64,000 bases of DNA from contig NZ_JAPUDY010000027.1 of the NCBI RefSeq assembly GCF_027492855.1, positions 39,369 to 103,368 on the forward strand. Direction: 5' to 3'. Positions 1 through 9,300 of the stretch are shown here, piece after piece. Positions within the stretch are counted from its first letter, which is position 1; the number at the start of each line of letters is the position of its first letter. Origin of the DNA: Acidovorax sp. (GTDB lineage: Bacteria > Pseudomonadota > Gammaproteobacteria > Burkholderiales > Burkholderiaceae_C). The position numbers were made by a program, and so were the translations under genes. The notes beneath the pieces are model-generated. The model did not search any database and had not been told where the DNA came from. It saw only the letters and a program-made list of their open reading frames with translations.

Positions 1-534
1 GGCGACCGCATCGTCGTCATGAACGAGGGCCGCGTGCAGCAGGCAGGGACGCCACTGGAGCTGTACACCCAGCCCGCCAACCGCTTCGTGGCGACCTTTA
101 TCGGCTCGCCCACCATGAACCTGCTGCCCGCGCAAGTGACCGGCCTGCTGGAGGGCGGCGCGAGCCTGAACCTGGGCGCCGACCACGCTGCAGCGGCCTG
201 TGTGGACAGCAAAGGCCTGGCGGCTGGCGAGGCCGTCGAAGTTGGCATACGCCCCGAACACCTGACCCTGATCCCCGCCCACCAGGAAGTGCATCCGCAC
301 CAGGGCGTGGCCTTTCTTGCCGAAGTGGCTGCGGTGGAGCAGCTGGGCGAATCACACCTTTTGTACGCACGCACCGTACAGGGCCAGGACCTGGTGCTGC
401 GCGGCAACGCACACACCCGCCTGCGGGGGGGCGACGCCGTGCGGATGTTTGCTCCGGCGCATGCGCTGCACGTTTTCAACAGCAAGGGCCGGGCGCATCC
501 GCGGCTGGTGATCGAAGGGCACTTGGGGCATTGA
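1..534 (+). CDS. Sugar ABC transporter ATP-binding protein, C-terminal part (5' end outside window)
   Basis: This is the C-terminal part of a UgpC/MalK/MsmK-type ATPase that energises a sugar ABC importer at the inner membrane. The frame is open from base 1, so the start and the Walker motifs lie left of the window. Visible are the end of the nucleotide-binding domain ([17 protein letters not shown], then a [16 protein letters not shown] stretch) and the regulatory TOBE/OB region with [10 protein letters not shown], both typical of the family. A sugar porin and GlcNAc catabolic genes follow on the same strand, so the substrate is probably N-acetylglucosamine or a chitin oligomer. The substrate is inferred from context only. 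Confidence 0.9.
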   Translation, partial: GDRIVVMNEGRVQQAGTPLELYTQPANRFVATFIGSPTMNLLPAQVTGLLEGGASLNLGADHAAAACVDSKGLAAGEAVEVGIRPEHLTLIPAHQEVHPHQGVAFLAEVAAVEQLGESHLLYARTVQGQDLVLRGNAHTRLRGGDAVRMFAPAHALHVFNSKGRAHPRLVIEGHLGH

Positions 535-634
535 ATTTTTGGTGCCCCATCCAACGGGCAACAGCCCAGCATGGTCGAGCGGCGTGGCGCCTGACCGGCA
601 TTCAAAAAATTCCACGACTATGGAGAGAGACAGC

Positions 635-1828
635 ATGAGATTCCCACACCGCACTCTGGCCCACTGGCTGGCCATCACCTTGGGTGCAGGGGTTTTGAGC
701 CCCGCAGCGCAAGCCGTCGAAATGACCGGCTACTTCCGCGCCGGCACCGGTATGACCACCGCCCCCCAAGCGCGCCAGTGCTACCAGCTCAATGGCGTGG
801 CAGGCCTGAACTACCGCCTGGGCAACGAGTGCGACATCTACGCGGAGCTCACCTTCTCTCAAGCCATGAAGGTGGACAACGCCGAGGCCAAGATCTATTT
901 CATGCCGACGCTGTGGAACGGCGCCTCCGACATCGGCAACGAGCGCCTGGACATCGGCCAGCTCTATGGCACCTTCAAGGGCCTGGACCTGGCGCCCGAA
1001 GCCACCTTCTGGGCGGGCAAGCGCTTCTACGTGGGCCACCAGGGCGTGCACATCCTCGACACCTGGTACTGGAAGCCTGGCGCTGGCAAACTGGGCGCTG
1101 GCGTGGACGACATCCAGGTCGGCCCCGGCAAGCTGTCGATGGCCTACATGCGCACCGACAACACCGGCGACAAGCCCATCAATGACAAGCCCGTGCACGG
1201 CCTGCATGTGGACTACGCCGACTTGCCCGTGAACACCGACGGCAAGATGCGGTTCAACCTCAGCCTGACCAAGGGCGACTACAACGGCGGTACCAACGGC
1301 ATCGCCGCCAGCGTGCGTCACACACAAAGCAAGTTCTTCGGCGGCACCAACGACTTGGTTTTCCAGGTGGGCCAGGGCTCTGCCGCGTTCAACGGCACCT
1401 TCCTGAGCGGCAACGAGCCCTCCAGCCGCAAGAGCTGGCGTCTGATCGACACGCCTTCGTGGCAAGTCGGTCCTCTTGGCGGCCAGGCCGTCGTGATGGT
1501 CGGCAAGGACGGCACCAGCAAGGGTGACATCTCCTTCACCACCCTGGGCGGCCGCGTGTCCTACGCCATGAGCAAGAACACCAAGTTCCTGACCGAGTTG
1601 AGCACCTCCAGCAAGAAACCTGAGGGCGGGGCCACCCAGCGCCTGACCAAGCTCACCGTCGGTCCCGCGCTGTCCCTGGGACCTGACTTCTGGAGCCGCC
1701 CCGAGCTGCGCCTGTACGTGACCCGCGCAAGCTGGAACAAGGCGGCTGGCGCTGATGCAGGCAACAACCTGCGCGCAGGCCGCACCAGTGGCACCAGCGC
1801 GGGCGTGCAGTTCGAAGTCTGGTTCTAA
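635..1828 (+). CDS. Maltoporin-like outer-membrane sugar porin (LamB family)
   Basis: This is a 397-residue predicted outer-membrane beta-barrel for sugar uptake. The start at 635 is preferred because a purine-rich GGAGAGAGA lies just upstream and the product then begins with a clean signal peptide (MRFPHRTLAHW, hydrophobic core, AQA cleavage); the frame is open 96 bases further upstream. LamB-like features include an early GYFRAGTG strand, the block WAGKRFYVGHQGVHILD followed by an aromatic turn and GAGVDDIQV, and an aromatic C-terminus (FEVWF) as needed for barrel assembly. Its place between an ABC ATPase and a GlcNAc kinase suggests GlcNAc or chito-oligosaccharide uptake. Specificity is inferred. 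Confidence 0.85.
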   Translation: MRFPHRTLAHWLAITLGAGVLSPAAQAVEMTGYFRAGTGMTTAPQARQCYQLNGVAGLNYRLGNECDIYAELTFSQAMKVDNAEAKIYFMPTLWNGASDIGNERLDIGQLYGTFKGLDLAPEATFWAGKRFYVGHQGVHILDTWYWKPGAGKLGAGVDDIQVGPGKLSMAYMRTDNTGDKPINDKPVHGLHVDYADLPVNTDGKMRFNLSLTKGDYNGGTNGIAASVRHTQSKFFGGTNDLVFQVGQGSAAFNGTFLSGNEPSSRKSWRLIDTPSWQVGPLGGQAVVMVGKDGTSKGDISFTTLGGRVSYAMSKNTKFLTELSTSSKKPEGGATQRLTKLTVGPALSLGPDFWSRPELRLYVTRASWNKAAGADAGNNLRAGRTSGTSAGVQFEVWF

Positions 1829-1850
1829 GTCGGATTCAGTTGAGGCATTG

Positions 1851-2744
1851 ATGGAGCAAGACTTGGACTTTCTGATTGGCGTGGATGGCGGCGGCACAGG
1901 TACCCGTGCCGTCGTGCTCGACGCCCGCAGCCAGCGCATGGTGGGGCAAGGTGAGGCCGGAGCCTCGGCCTTGACGCAGGGGGTGGAGCAGGCATGGAAA
2001 CATGTCATGCAGGCCATCGCTGCAGCGCTGGAAGGTTCTGGCCGCATGCTGCGACCAGAACACTGCGCCATCGGGTTGGGCCTTGCTGCCGTCAATGTTC
2101 CGTCGCTGACCCAGGGGTTTCTGGCCCAAGCACCGGCATTTGCGCGCCTGGCCCTGGATACCGATGGCTACGCCATGCTGCTGGGCGCCCACGAAGGGCG
2201 CCCCGGTATGGTTGTGGCAGCGGGCACCGGTAGCGTGGGTGTGGCGCTCATGCCCGACGGCGAGCGCCGCACCAGCGGTGGCTGGGGGTTTCCGGTGGGC
2301 GATGAAGGCAGCGGTGCCCGGTTGGGACTGGAAGCCATGCGCCATGCGCAATGGGCGCTGGACGGCCGGGCACCGGTGGGCGCCCTGGCGCAGGCGGTGT
2401 ATGCCCGCATCGGCCGCGATGCACAAACCCTGGTGAGCTGGAGCAACCAGGCCAATGCACGCCTGTGGGCGCAACTGGCGCCCCTGGTTTTTGAAAACCA
2501 GCACCAGGACCCAGCCGCGCAGCAACTGCTGCAGAAGGCGGCGGATCAACTGGCGCAACTGGCCGAGGCGCTGGATCCACAAGGAGAACTGCCCCTGGTG
2601 TTCAATGGCAGCATTGGCCAGCGGCTGCAATCCCTGCAGCCGGACCATCTGCTGGGTCGCTGCCGCACGCCGTATGGCGACGCCACGCATGGCGCGCTGT
2701 TGCTGCTGAAGGACCCTGCCGCACTGAAGAGGAGCCGGGTTTGA
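1851..2744 (+). CDS. N-acetylglucosamine kinase (BadF/BadG/BcrA/BcrD ATPase family)
   Basis: This 297-residue actin-fold sugar kinase probably phosphorylates cytoplasmic GlcNAc to GlcNAc-6-phosphate. The ATG at 1851 directly precedes the phosphate-1 motif (DFLIGVDGGGTGTRAVVLDA). Further family signatures are AAGTGSVGVAL (phosphate-2) and GFPVGDEGSGARLG. The gene starts 22 bases after the porin stop and its end overlaps the nagA start, so it is very likely cotranscribed. GlcNAc specificity is inferred from the nagA and deaminase genes that follow; the fold family also contains other sugar kinases and CoA-reductase activators. Confidence 0.85.
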   Translation: MEQDLDFLIGVDGGGTGTRAVVLDARSQRMVGQGEAGASALTQGVEQAWKHVMQAIAAALEGSGRMLRPEHCAIGLGLAAVNVPSLTQGFLAQAPAFARLALDTDGYAMLLGAHEGRPGMVVAAGTGSVGVALMPDGERRTSGGWGFPVGDEGSGARLGLEAMRHAQWALDGRAPVGALAQAVYARIGRDAQTLVSWSNQANARLWAQLAPLVFENQHQDPAAQQLLQKAADQLAQLAEALDPQGELPLVFNGSIGQRLQSLQPDHLLGRCRTPYGDATHGALLLLKDPAALKRSRV

Positions 2745-3883
2745 CTCGCATGCCATCTGTTGGCCGCCCGTGGACGGGCGACATTCTCACCCCTGAAGGT
2801 TTCATCCGTGGCGTACTCAGCCACGAAGACGGGCGCATCACGCGCATCAGCGGCGACTCCATACCCCAGGCGCAGGCCGGACAAAGCGGCCTGCCCATCG
2901 TTTTGCCGGGTTTCATTGACCTGCATGTGCACGGCGGCGGCGGCGCCGATGTGATGGATGGCGGCGATGCTGCAACCCGCCTGTGCAGGGCGCATGCCCG
3001 CCACGGCACCACCAGCCTGCTGGCCACTACCATGACGGCCGAGCGCGACGAGCTGCGCACCGCCTTTGCCGCGATGGTGCCGCTTGCGCAGCAACGCCCC
3101 ACAGGTGCCGCGCGCATCCTGGGCGTGCACCTGGAAGGCCCTTACCTCAACCGCGACCGGCTCGGCGCGCAGCCCGACTGCACCCGCACGCTGGACTTGG
3201 CCGAGGTGGATGCCCTGAGCGCGCAGGTGCCTATACGCGCCCTGACCCTCGCCCCCGAGGTGCCCGGCCACATGGACGTGATTCCAGAACTGATACAACG
3301 CGGCATCCGCGTGCAGATCGGGCACAGCGCAGGTTGCTACGAAGACGGCGTGCAGGCTTTGAAACAAGGCGCGCAGAGCTTTACGCACTTGTTCAATGCC
3401 ATGAGCGGCCTGCACCACCGCAACCCCGGCATGGTGGGCGCGGCCCTGGCCCACGCGCAATATGCCGAGATCATTCCCGACCTCTTGCACGTGCATCCCG
3501 GTGCACTGCGCGCTGCGCTGCGTGCCATTCCCAACCTGTACTGCGTGAGCGACGCCACGGCTGCCACCGGCATGCCCGACGGCGAATACCCCCTGGGCCG
3601 CCAGCGCGTTTTCAAGTGCATGGGCGGCGTGCGCCTGGCCGACGGAACGCTGGCCGGCAGCGCCCTGACGCTGGACGTGGCGTTGCGCAATCTCTTGTCA
3701 TTGGGCCTGGGGCTGGAGGACGCATCGCGGCGCCTTTCGGTCCATGCGGCCGACTACCTCGGGCTGGCCGATCGCGGACGCCTGCAAACCGGAGCCTGGG
3801 CCGATTTCGTGGTGCTGGGCTCCGATCTTCAACTCCAACAAGTATCGATAGAAGGTGAATTGATTGAACTCGCTCATGCATGA
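2741..3883 (+). CDS. nagA: N-acetylglucosamine-6-phosphate deacetylase
   Basis: NagA hydrolyses GlcNAc-6-P to glucosamine-6-P and acetate in the cytoplasm. The 380-residue product shows the amidohydrolase metal motif DLHVHGGGGAD (H62, H64), HLEGPYLN (E132), QIGHSAG, FTHLFNAMSGLHHR and the catalytic aspartate in VSDATAATG (D271). The start is unusual: a strong AAGAGGAG lies 6 bases before a TTG at 2741 that overlaps the kinase stop (TTGA), while the first ATG (2750) is 15 bases from that site. The TTG start is therefore preferred. The overlap implies translational coupling. Confidence 0.93.
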   Translation: MTRMPSVGRPWTGDILTPEGFIRGVLSHEDGRITRISGDSIPQAQAGQSGLPIVLPGFIDLHVHGGGGADVMDGGDAATRLCRAHARHGTTSLLATTMTAERDELRTAFAAMVPLAQQRPTGAARILGVHLEGPYLNRDRLGAQPDCTRTLDLAEVDALSAQVPIRALTLAPEVPGHMDVIPELIQRGIRVQIGHSAGCYEDGVQALKQGAQSFTHLFNAMSGLHHRNPGMVGAALAHAQYAEIIPDLLHVHPGALRAALRAIPNLYCVSDATAATGMPDGEYPLGRQRVFKCMGGVRLADGTLAGSALTLDVALRNLLSLGLGLEDASRRLSVHAADYLGLADRGRLQTGAWADFVVLGSDLQLQQVSIEGELIELAHA

Positions 3884-4889
3884 AGAGCTGCGGCAGGCCC
3901 CTGAAGTGATCGCCCGCCAGTTGCAAGCCGACACCGACACCTTGCAAGCACTGACACAGCACCTGCGCACGCAGTGCAGGGGGCCGCTGCTGACCCTGGC
4001 GCGCGGCAGCTCCGACCACGCGGCCCACTACATGGCTTACCTCATCATGTCCCGGCTGGGGCGTGTGGTGGCGTCCATGCCACCTTCGGTGATGACGCTG
4101 CACGGCAGCCAGGTGCATACCGAGGGGCTGGCGTCTTTTGCCTTTTCGCAGTCGGGACAAAGCCCCGACCTGGTACTGCCCACACGCGACCTGACCGAGC
4201 GTGGCGCCACCACGGTGGCGCTGGTGAATGCCCCCGAATCACCACTGAGCACGGCGGCACACTGGCACCTGGGCCTGCATGCGGGCCCCGAGCGCAGCGT
4301 GGCCGCCACCAAGAGCTACATCGCACAGTTGGTGGCCGGTGCACGCATTGCGGCCCACTGGCAAGGCGATGCCCCGCTCATCCAAGCCCTGCAAGCCTTG
4401 CCCGACGACCTGCTGCGTGCACAAGCCCAAAACTGGGATGCGGCCCTGGCGCCGCTGAAAAATGCACGCGGGCTGTATGTGATCGGACGAGGACTGGGGC
4501 TGCCCATTGCCATGGAAGCCGCCCTCAAGTTCAAGGAGACCTGCACCTTGCACGCCGAGGCCTTCTCGGGCGCCGAGCTGCGCCACGGTCCCATGGCCCT
4601 GGTGGATGCGGCGCACCCCGTACTGATATTTGCCCCGCGCGGCCCCGCCCAAAACGGCCTGCTGGCACTGGCCAGCGACCTGCGTGCCATGGGTGTACCC
4701 CTGCTGCTGGCTGCGCCCCAGGGCGCCGCAGACCGCATCGAACTGCCCCTGTCGCAAGCACAGCACCCGGACCTGGACCCCATCGTGGCGGTACAAAGCT
4801 TCTATGTCATGGTGGAGGCGCTGTCGCGCGCACGCGGGTTCGACCCGGACAAGCCCCGCCACCTCAAAAAAGTCACGCTGACACACTGA
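3864..4889 (+). CDS. SIS-domain glucosamine-6-phosphate deaminase-like protein (NagB-II type)
   Basis: This is a 341-residue protein with two SIS (sugar isomerase) domains and no glutaminase domain, as in NagB-II deaminases that turn glucosamine-6-P into fructose-6-P and ammonia. Characteristic segments are LLTLARGSSDHAAHY, SQSGQSPD, ERSVAATKSYIAQLVAGA, VIGRGLGLPIAMEAALKFKE and AEAFSGAELRHGP. It overlaps nagA by 20 bases. Two starts are possible, TTG at 3864 (AGAAGGTG about 7 bases upstream) and ATG at 3876; the TTG has the better spacing. Position and architecture make it the last step of the GlcNAc pathway in this operon. An AgaS-like isomerase is the alternative. Confidence 0.85.
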   Translation: MNSLMHEELRQAPEVIARQLQADTDTLQALTQHLRTQCRGPLLTLARGSSDHAAHYMAYLIMSRLGRVVASMPPSVMTLHGSQVHTEGLASFAFSQSGQSPDLVLPTRDLTERGATTVALVNAPESPLSTAAHWHLGLHAGPERSVAATKSYIAQLVAGARIAAHWQGDAPLIQALQALPDDLLRAQAQNWDAALAPLKNARGLYVIGRGLGLPIAMEAALKFKETCTLHAEAFSGAELRHGPMALVDAAHPVLIFAPRGPAQNGLLALASDLRAMGVPLLLAAPQGAADRIELPLSQAQHPDLDPIVAVQSFYVMVEALSRARGFDPDKPRHLKKVTLTH

Positions 4890-4967
4890 GATCCGGCACC
4901 CCACAAGCGCTGCCGGGCGGCCCGGACTTGGCAGCCCTCTTGCGGGCCGCGCGACAATCGGGCCACC

Positions 4968-6068
4968 ATGACCCACGCACACCGCTCCGCCACCCCCATT
5001 TCCACCCACGACACCACGCGCATTGACGACACGCGCATCAAGGCCGTGCGACCACTCATCACGCCTGCGCTGCTGCAGGAATGGCTGCCCACACCCGACG
5101 CCACACAAACGCTGGTCGAGAGCAGCCGCGCCGCCATCTCGCGCGTGCTGCACGGCCAGGACGACCGGCTCATCGTGGTGGTGGGGCCCTGCTCCATCCA
5201 CGACCACGGCCAGGCGATGGACTACGCCCGCCAACTCAAGGTGCAGGCCGACGCACTGACCGATGACCTGCTCATCGTAATGCGCGTGTACTTCGAAAAG
5301 CCCCGCACCACCGTGGGCTGGAAGGGCTACATCAACGACCCGCACCTCGATGGCAGCTTCGCCATCAACGAAGGCCTGGAGCTGGCGCGCCAGTTGCTGC
5401 TGGACGTGCTGGCCACGGGCCTGCCAGTGGGCACGGAGTTCCTGGACCTGCTCTCGCCGCAATTCATCAGCGACCTGGTGAGCTGGGGCGCAATCGGTGC
5501 GCGCACCACCGAGAGCCAGAGCCACCGCCAGTTGGCCAGCGGCCTCTCATGCCCCGTGGGTTTCAAGAACGGCACCGATGGCGGCGTGAAGGTGGCGAGC
5601 GACGCCATCCAGGCAGCCAGCGCAGCACATGCCTTCATGGGCATGACCAAGATGGGCCAGGCCGCGATCTTCGAGACGCGCGGCAACAACGACTGCCACG
5701 TGATCCTGCGCGGAGGCAAACAGCCCAACTACAGTGCAGCCGATGTGGATGCCACCTGTGCGGTGCTCAAGGCTGCGGGCCTGCGCGAGCAGGTGATGAT
5801 CGACGTGAGCCACGCCAACAGCAGCAAGCAGCACCAGCGCCAGATCACGGTGGCGGGCGAGGTGGCACAGCAGATTGCGGCCGGCGACGCACGCATCACG
5901 GGCCTCATGATCGAGAGCCATTTGCAGGAAGGCCGCCAGGACATCCTGCCCGGCCAGCCGCTCAAGCACGGTGTGTCGGTGACCGATGCCTGCATCAGCC
6001 TGGCGCAGACCGTGCCGGTGCTCGAAAGCCTGGCTGCCGCCGTGCGCGCCCGCCGCTCGCGCGCCTGA
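4968..6068 (+). CDS. aroG: 3-deoxy-7-phosphoheptulonate synthase (class I DAHP synthase)
   Basis: This enzyme condenses phosphoenolpyruvate and erythrose-4-phosphate to DAHP, the first committed step to aromatic amino acids. The 366-residue length fits the AroF/G/H class. Visible signatures are VVVGPCSIHDHGQAMDYA, MRVYFEKPRTTVGWKG, LDLLSPQFISDLVSWGAIGA, GFKNGTDG, HVILRGGKQPNY, MIDVSHANSSK and a C-terminal ESHLQEGRQ. An extra N-terminal stretch of about 25 residues (His/Thr-rich) precedes the core. The gene is monocistronic, 78 bases after the GlcNAc operon. Which aromatic amino acid inhibits it cannot be read with certainty. Confidence 0.95.
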   Translation: MTHAHRSATPISTHDTTRIDDTRIKAVRPLITPALLQEWLPTPDATQTLVESSRAAISRVLHGQDDRLIVVVGPCSIHDHGQAMDYARQLKVQADALTDDLLIVMRVYFEKPRTTVGWKGYINDPHLDGSFAINEGLELARQLLLDVLATGLPVGTEFLDLLSPQFISDLVSWGAIGARTTESQSHRQLASGLSCPVGFKNGTDGGVKVASDAIQAASAAHAFMGMTKMGQAAIFETRGNNDCHVILRGGKQPNYSAADVDATCAVLKAAGLREQVMIDVSHANSSKQHQRQITVAGEVAQQIAAGDARITGLMIESHLQEGRQDILPGQPLKHGVSVTDACISLAQTVPVLESLAAAVRARRSRA

Positions 6069-6105
6069 TGGCAACCGCCGTTTCACTTTTTTGGTGCAAG
6101 CCTGC

Positions 6106-6135
6106 GCACAGCCCGTACGCAAAAACGGGCTGTGC
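6106..6135 (+). other. Perfect inverted repeat between aroG and the GGDEF/EAL gene
   Basis: An 11-bp perfect stem (GCACAGCCCGT / ACGGGCTGTGC) has an 8-base A-rich loop. No T-run follows, so it is not a standard intrinsic terminator on the plus strand. A second GC hairpin with flanking A/T runs lies at about 6153-6180. The rest of 6069-6331 shows no gene. It could be an operator or an RNA structure in the leader of the next gene. Confidence 0.5.
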
Positions 6136-6331
6136 GGTGTAGGATTGCCCCTGAAAAAACCGGGGCTCCGGCCCCTCGGGTTCTTGCCTGAGGGACAACC
6201 GATCCGCATGGCCCCACCTACCGCCCGATTGCCTTGCTGACGCTGCTCCATGCCACCGCCAACGACCGCCCCGGATGGCCCCGGATGGGCCGGTGCGCGC
6301 CTCTTGCTTTTGGTATCGCAACCGCCTGACC

Positions 6332-9300
6332 ATGGTTTCAGCGCAAGATCCCGCAGAGGCCGCGCGGCTTCAGGCACTGCAGTCTTACGCAATCCTCGAC
6401 ACACCGGCCGAGGATGACTTCGATCAACTGGCCCAACTGGCAGCCCAGGTGTGCCAGTGCCCCATGGCCGTGGTCAATTTTCTGGACCATGAACGCCAGT
6501 GGTTCAAGGCAGCAGTGGGTGTCCCTTTTCGCGAAACCGACCGCGCCATCGCGTTCTGTGCCTATGCCCTAAGCGGCAGTCGCGACCCCCTGGTGGTGCC
6601 CGATACCGCCCTGGACCCCACATTCGCCCACAACCCTCTGGTGCTCGAAGAGCCCCACATCCGGTTTTACGCCTGCGTTCCCCTGGTGACGGACGAAGGC
6701 TTCGCGCTGGGCACGATGGCCGTGCTCGATGCCGTGCCCCGCACCCTGTTGCCTGAGCAACTGGAAGGCCTGCGCATGCTGGCGAACCAGGCCATGGCCC
6801 AGCTGGAGCTGCGCCGCCAAAAGCAGGTGCTGGCCGGGCTGGTCCGCCAGCGTGACCAGATGCATGCCGAGCTGCTCGCGCAAGGCGAAACACTGCGGGT
6901 GGCCGGGCAGATCGCGCGGGTGGGCGGCTGGATCATCGAACTGCCCAGCCTGCAATTGAGCTGGTCTCAAGAGATCGCTGCCGCCTACGGCATTGCGCAG
7001 GGTGAGGGCACGGCGGCCCATATCCTGCAGTTGTACACCGCGCCCCACCGCGCGACCATGCAGAAGGCATTTGACGATTGCATGCAGTGGGGCACGCCTT
7101 TCGATGTCGAGGCCGAGGTGATCCTGCCCGGCAACCGGCATTTCTGGGTGCGCACGGCAGGGCAGGCGGTGCGCGATGCAAACGGCCACATCATCCGCGT
7201 GCAGGGTGCGGTGCAGGACATCACGGCGCAGCAACAGGCCCACCAGGCCCGGCGGTTCAGCGAAGAACGTTTTCACCTGGTGTCGCGCGCCACGGCCGAT
7301 GCGGTATGGGACTGGAACCTCCACACCGACGCCATGTGGTGGAACGAAGGCCTGCAAAACCTTTTTGGCCTTTGGCTGGACCAACTGCCCCCCGACAGCA
7401 CCTCCTGGACACTGCGCCTGCACCCTGATGAGAGCGACGCGGTGATCCGGGGCATTCACCGCGCCATCGATGGCACGGACCACCATTGGTCTGCGGAATA
7501 CCGGTTTCGCCGCAGCGACGGCAGCTACGCCTGGGTGCAGGACCGGGGTTTCCTGATCCGCGACGACCAGGGCAAGGCCGTTCGCATGGTGGGTGGCATG
7601 ACCGACATCAGCGCACAAAAGCTGGCCGATCTGGACGCCCAGCGCGATGCGCAGAACCACACCGAGCTGCTGCAGGTGCAGCAGCGCATCTCCTCGCTCG
7701 ACATGCCCTTGCCCGAGGTGCTGCAGCTGGTGGCCGACACAGTGCAGCGGCAAACCCATGCGCGCGGCGCCATGGTGGAGCTGCTGCTGGGCCAGCAGTT
7801 GTTGGCCCAGGCTTCGGCAGGCGACCATGTGCGGCCCGTGGGCAACCTGCTGCCCGTGGACCAGAGCCTGCTGTGGCCCGCGCTCAGCGAAGGGCGCACC
7901 GTGGTGTGCAACGACACCGAGGCCGAAGGCTGGGACATGGCCTCGATGCCCCATCGCCACGGCGTGCGCTCGGTCATGGCCGTTCCGCTGCGCAGCGGCG
8001 ATGCGATCGTGGGCTCGCTCAAGGTCACCTCCGACAAGGCCAACGCGTTCTCGCGCCGCGACGTGGCCCACCTGGAGATCCTCACCGAATCGCTGGGCTC
8101 CACGGTGCAACTGCGCCATATGGCCGGACAACTGCGCGCCTCCGAGCTGCAATACCGCATGCTGTTCGACGAGCACCCGCACCCGATGTGGGTGTATGAC
8201 AAAGAAACGCTGCGCCTGCAGGCCGTGAACCGGTCGATGGAAACCCTCTACGGCTACACCGAGGCCGAACTGCTCACCATGTTGATCAGCGACCTGTGGC
8301 CGGTGGAGCTTCGCGAGGGGGCATACGCCAGCATCGATGCCATCATTGCGACGGGCCAGCCCAACAGGTCCATCCTGCGCCGCCACGTCAAGAAGGACGG
8401 CACGCAGATGGACATGGAAATCACGGCCGGCAGCATCAGCTTCAATGGCCGCCCCGCGCGCCAGGTGCTCGCCGCCGATGTGACCGCGCGCCTGCGCACC
8501 GAGCGCGAACTGGCGCGCATGGGCCGCGCCCAGCGCCTCTTGAGTGCCTGCAATGAAACACTGATTCGCGCCACCTCCGAGACGGCGCTGCTGCAGGCGA
8601 TCTGCCAGATTGCCGTGGACATCGGTGGCTACCGCATGGGTTGGGTGGGGTTTGCGCTGGACGACGAGCGCCAATCCATAGAACCCGTGGCCCATGCGGG
8701 CTACAACCCCGGCTATCTGGAAAACCTGCGCCTGTCCTGGTCGGCCGACGACCGCTATGGCCGGGGCCCGGCGGGCACCGCAGTGCGCTCGGGCAAACCC
8801 GTGATCGTGCAGGACATCCGCACCGAAGGCAACTTTGCCGATTGGACCGAGCGCATGCTCGAGCACGGTTTCCACGGCGTGATCTGCCTGCCTCTGCAGC
8901 ACCGTGACCGCACCTTTGGCCTGCTGTACCTGTACGCGCCCGACATCCTGCAGATCAGCCCCGAAGAAGCCGCGCTGCTGCAAGAGCTCTCCAATGACCT
9001 GGCCTTTGGCATCACCAGCCTGCGCGCGCACAAGGCGCAGCAGCGCATGCAAGCCTCAGTGCTCAAGGTGGCGGCCGCCGTATCGGCCAGCACGGGCACG
9101 GAATTCTTCGTGCAACTGGTGCACAACATGACCGACGCTCTGGGTGCCCAGGGCGGCTGCCTGTTGCGGCTGTTGCCGGGCGTGCAGGGACAGGCCCCCA
9201 GGGTGAGCTCGCTGGCGACGGTGCTGGACGGCCACCTGCTGCCGCCCGAGGAATACACCCTGCAGGGCACACCCAGCCTGACCCTGCTGACGCAGCGCGA

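Noticed and set aside
204-212. DnaA-box-like TGTGGACAG inside the ABC ATPase gene
   Set aside because: It is a single mismatched box inside coding sequence with no AT-rich tract or trio, as expected by chance.
6569-9052. Minus-strand open frame of about 830 codons opposite the GGDEF/EAL gene
   Set aside because: It is a shadow of a gene with intact domains on the other strand and contains no recognisable protein features.
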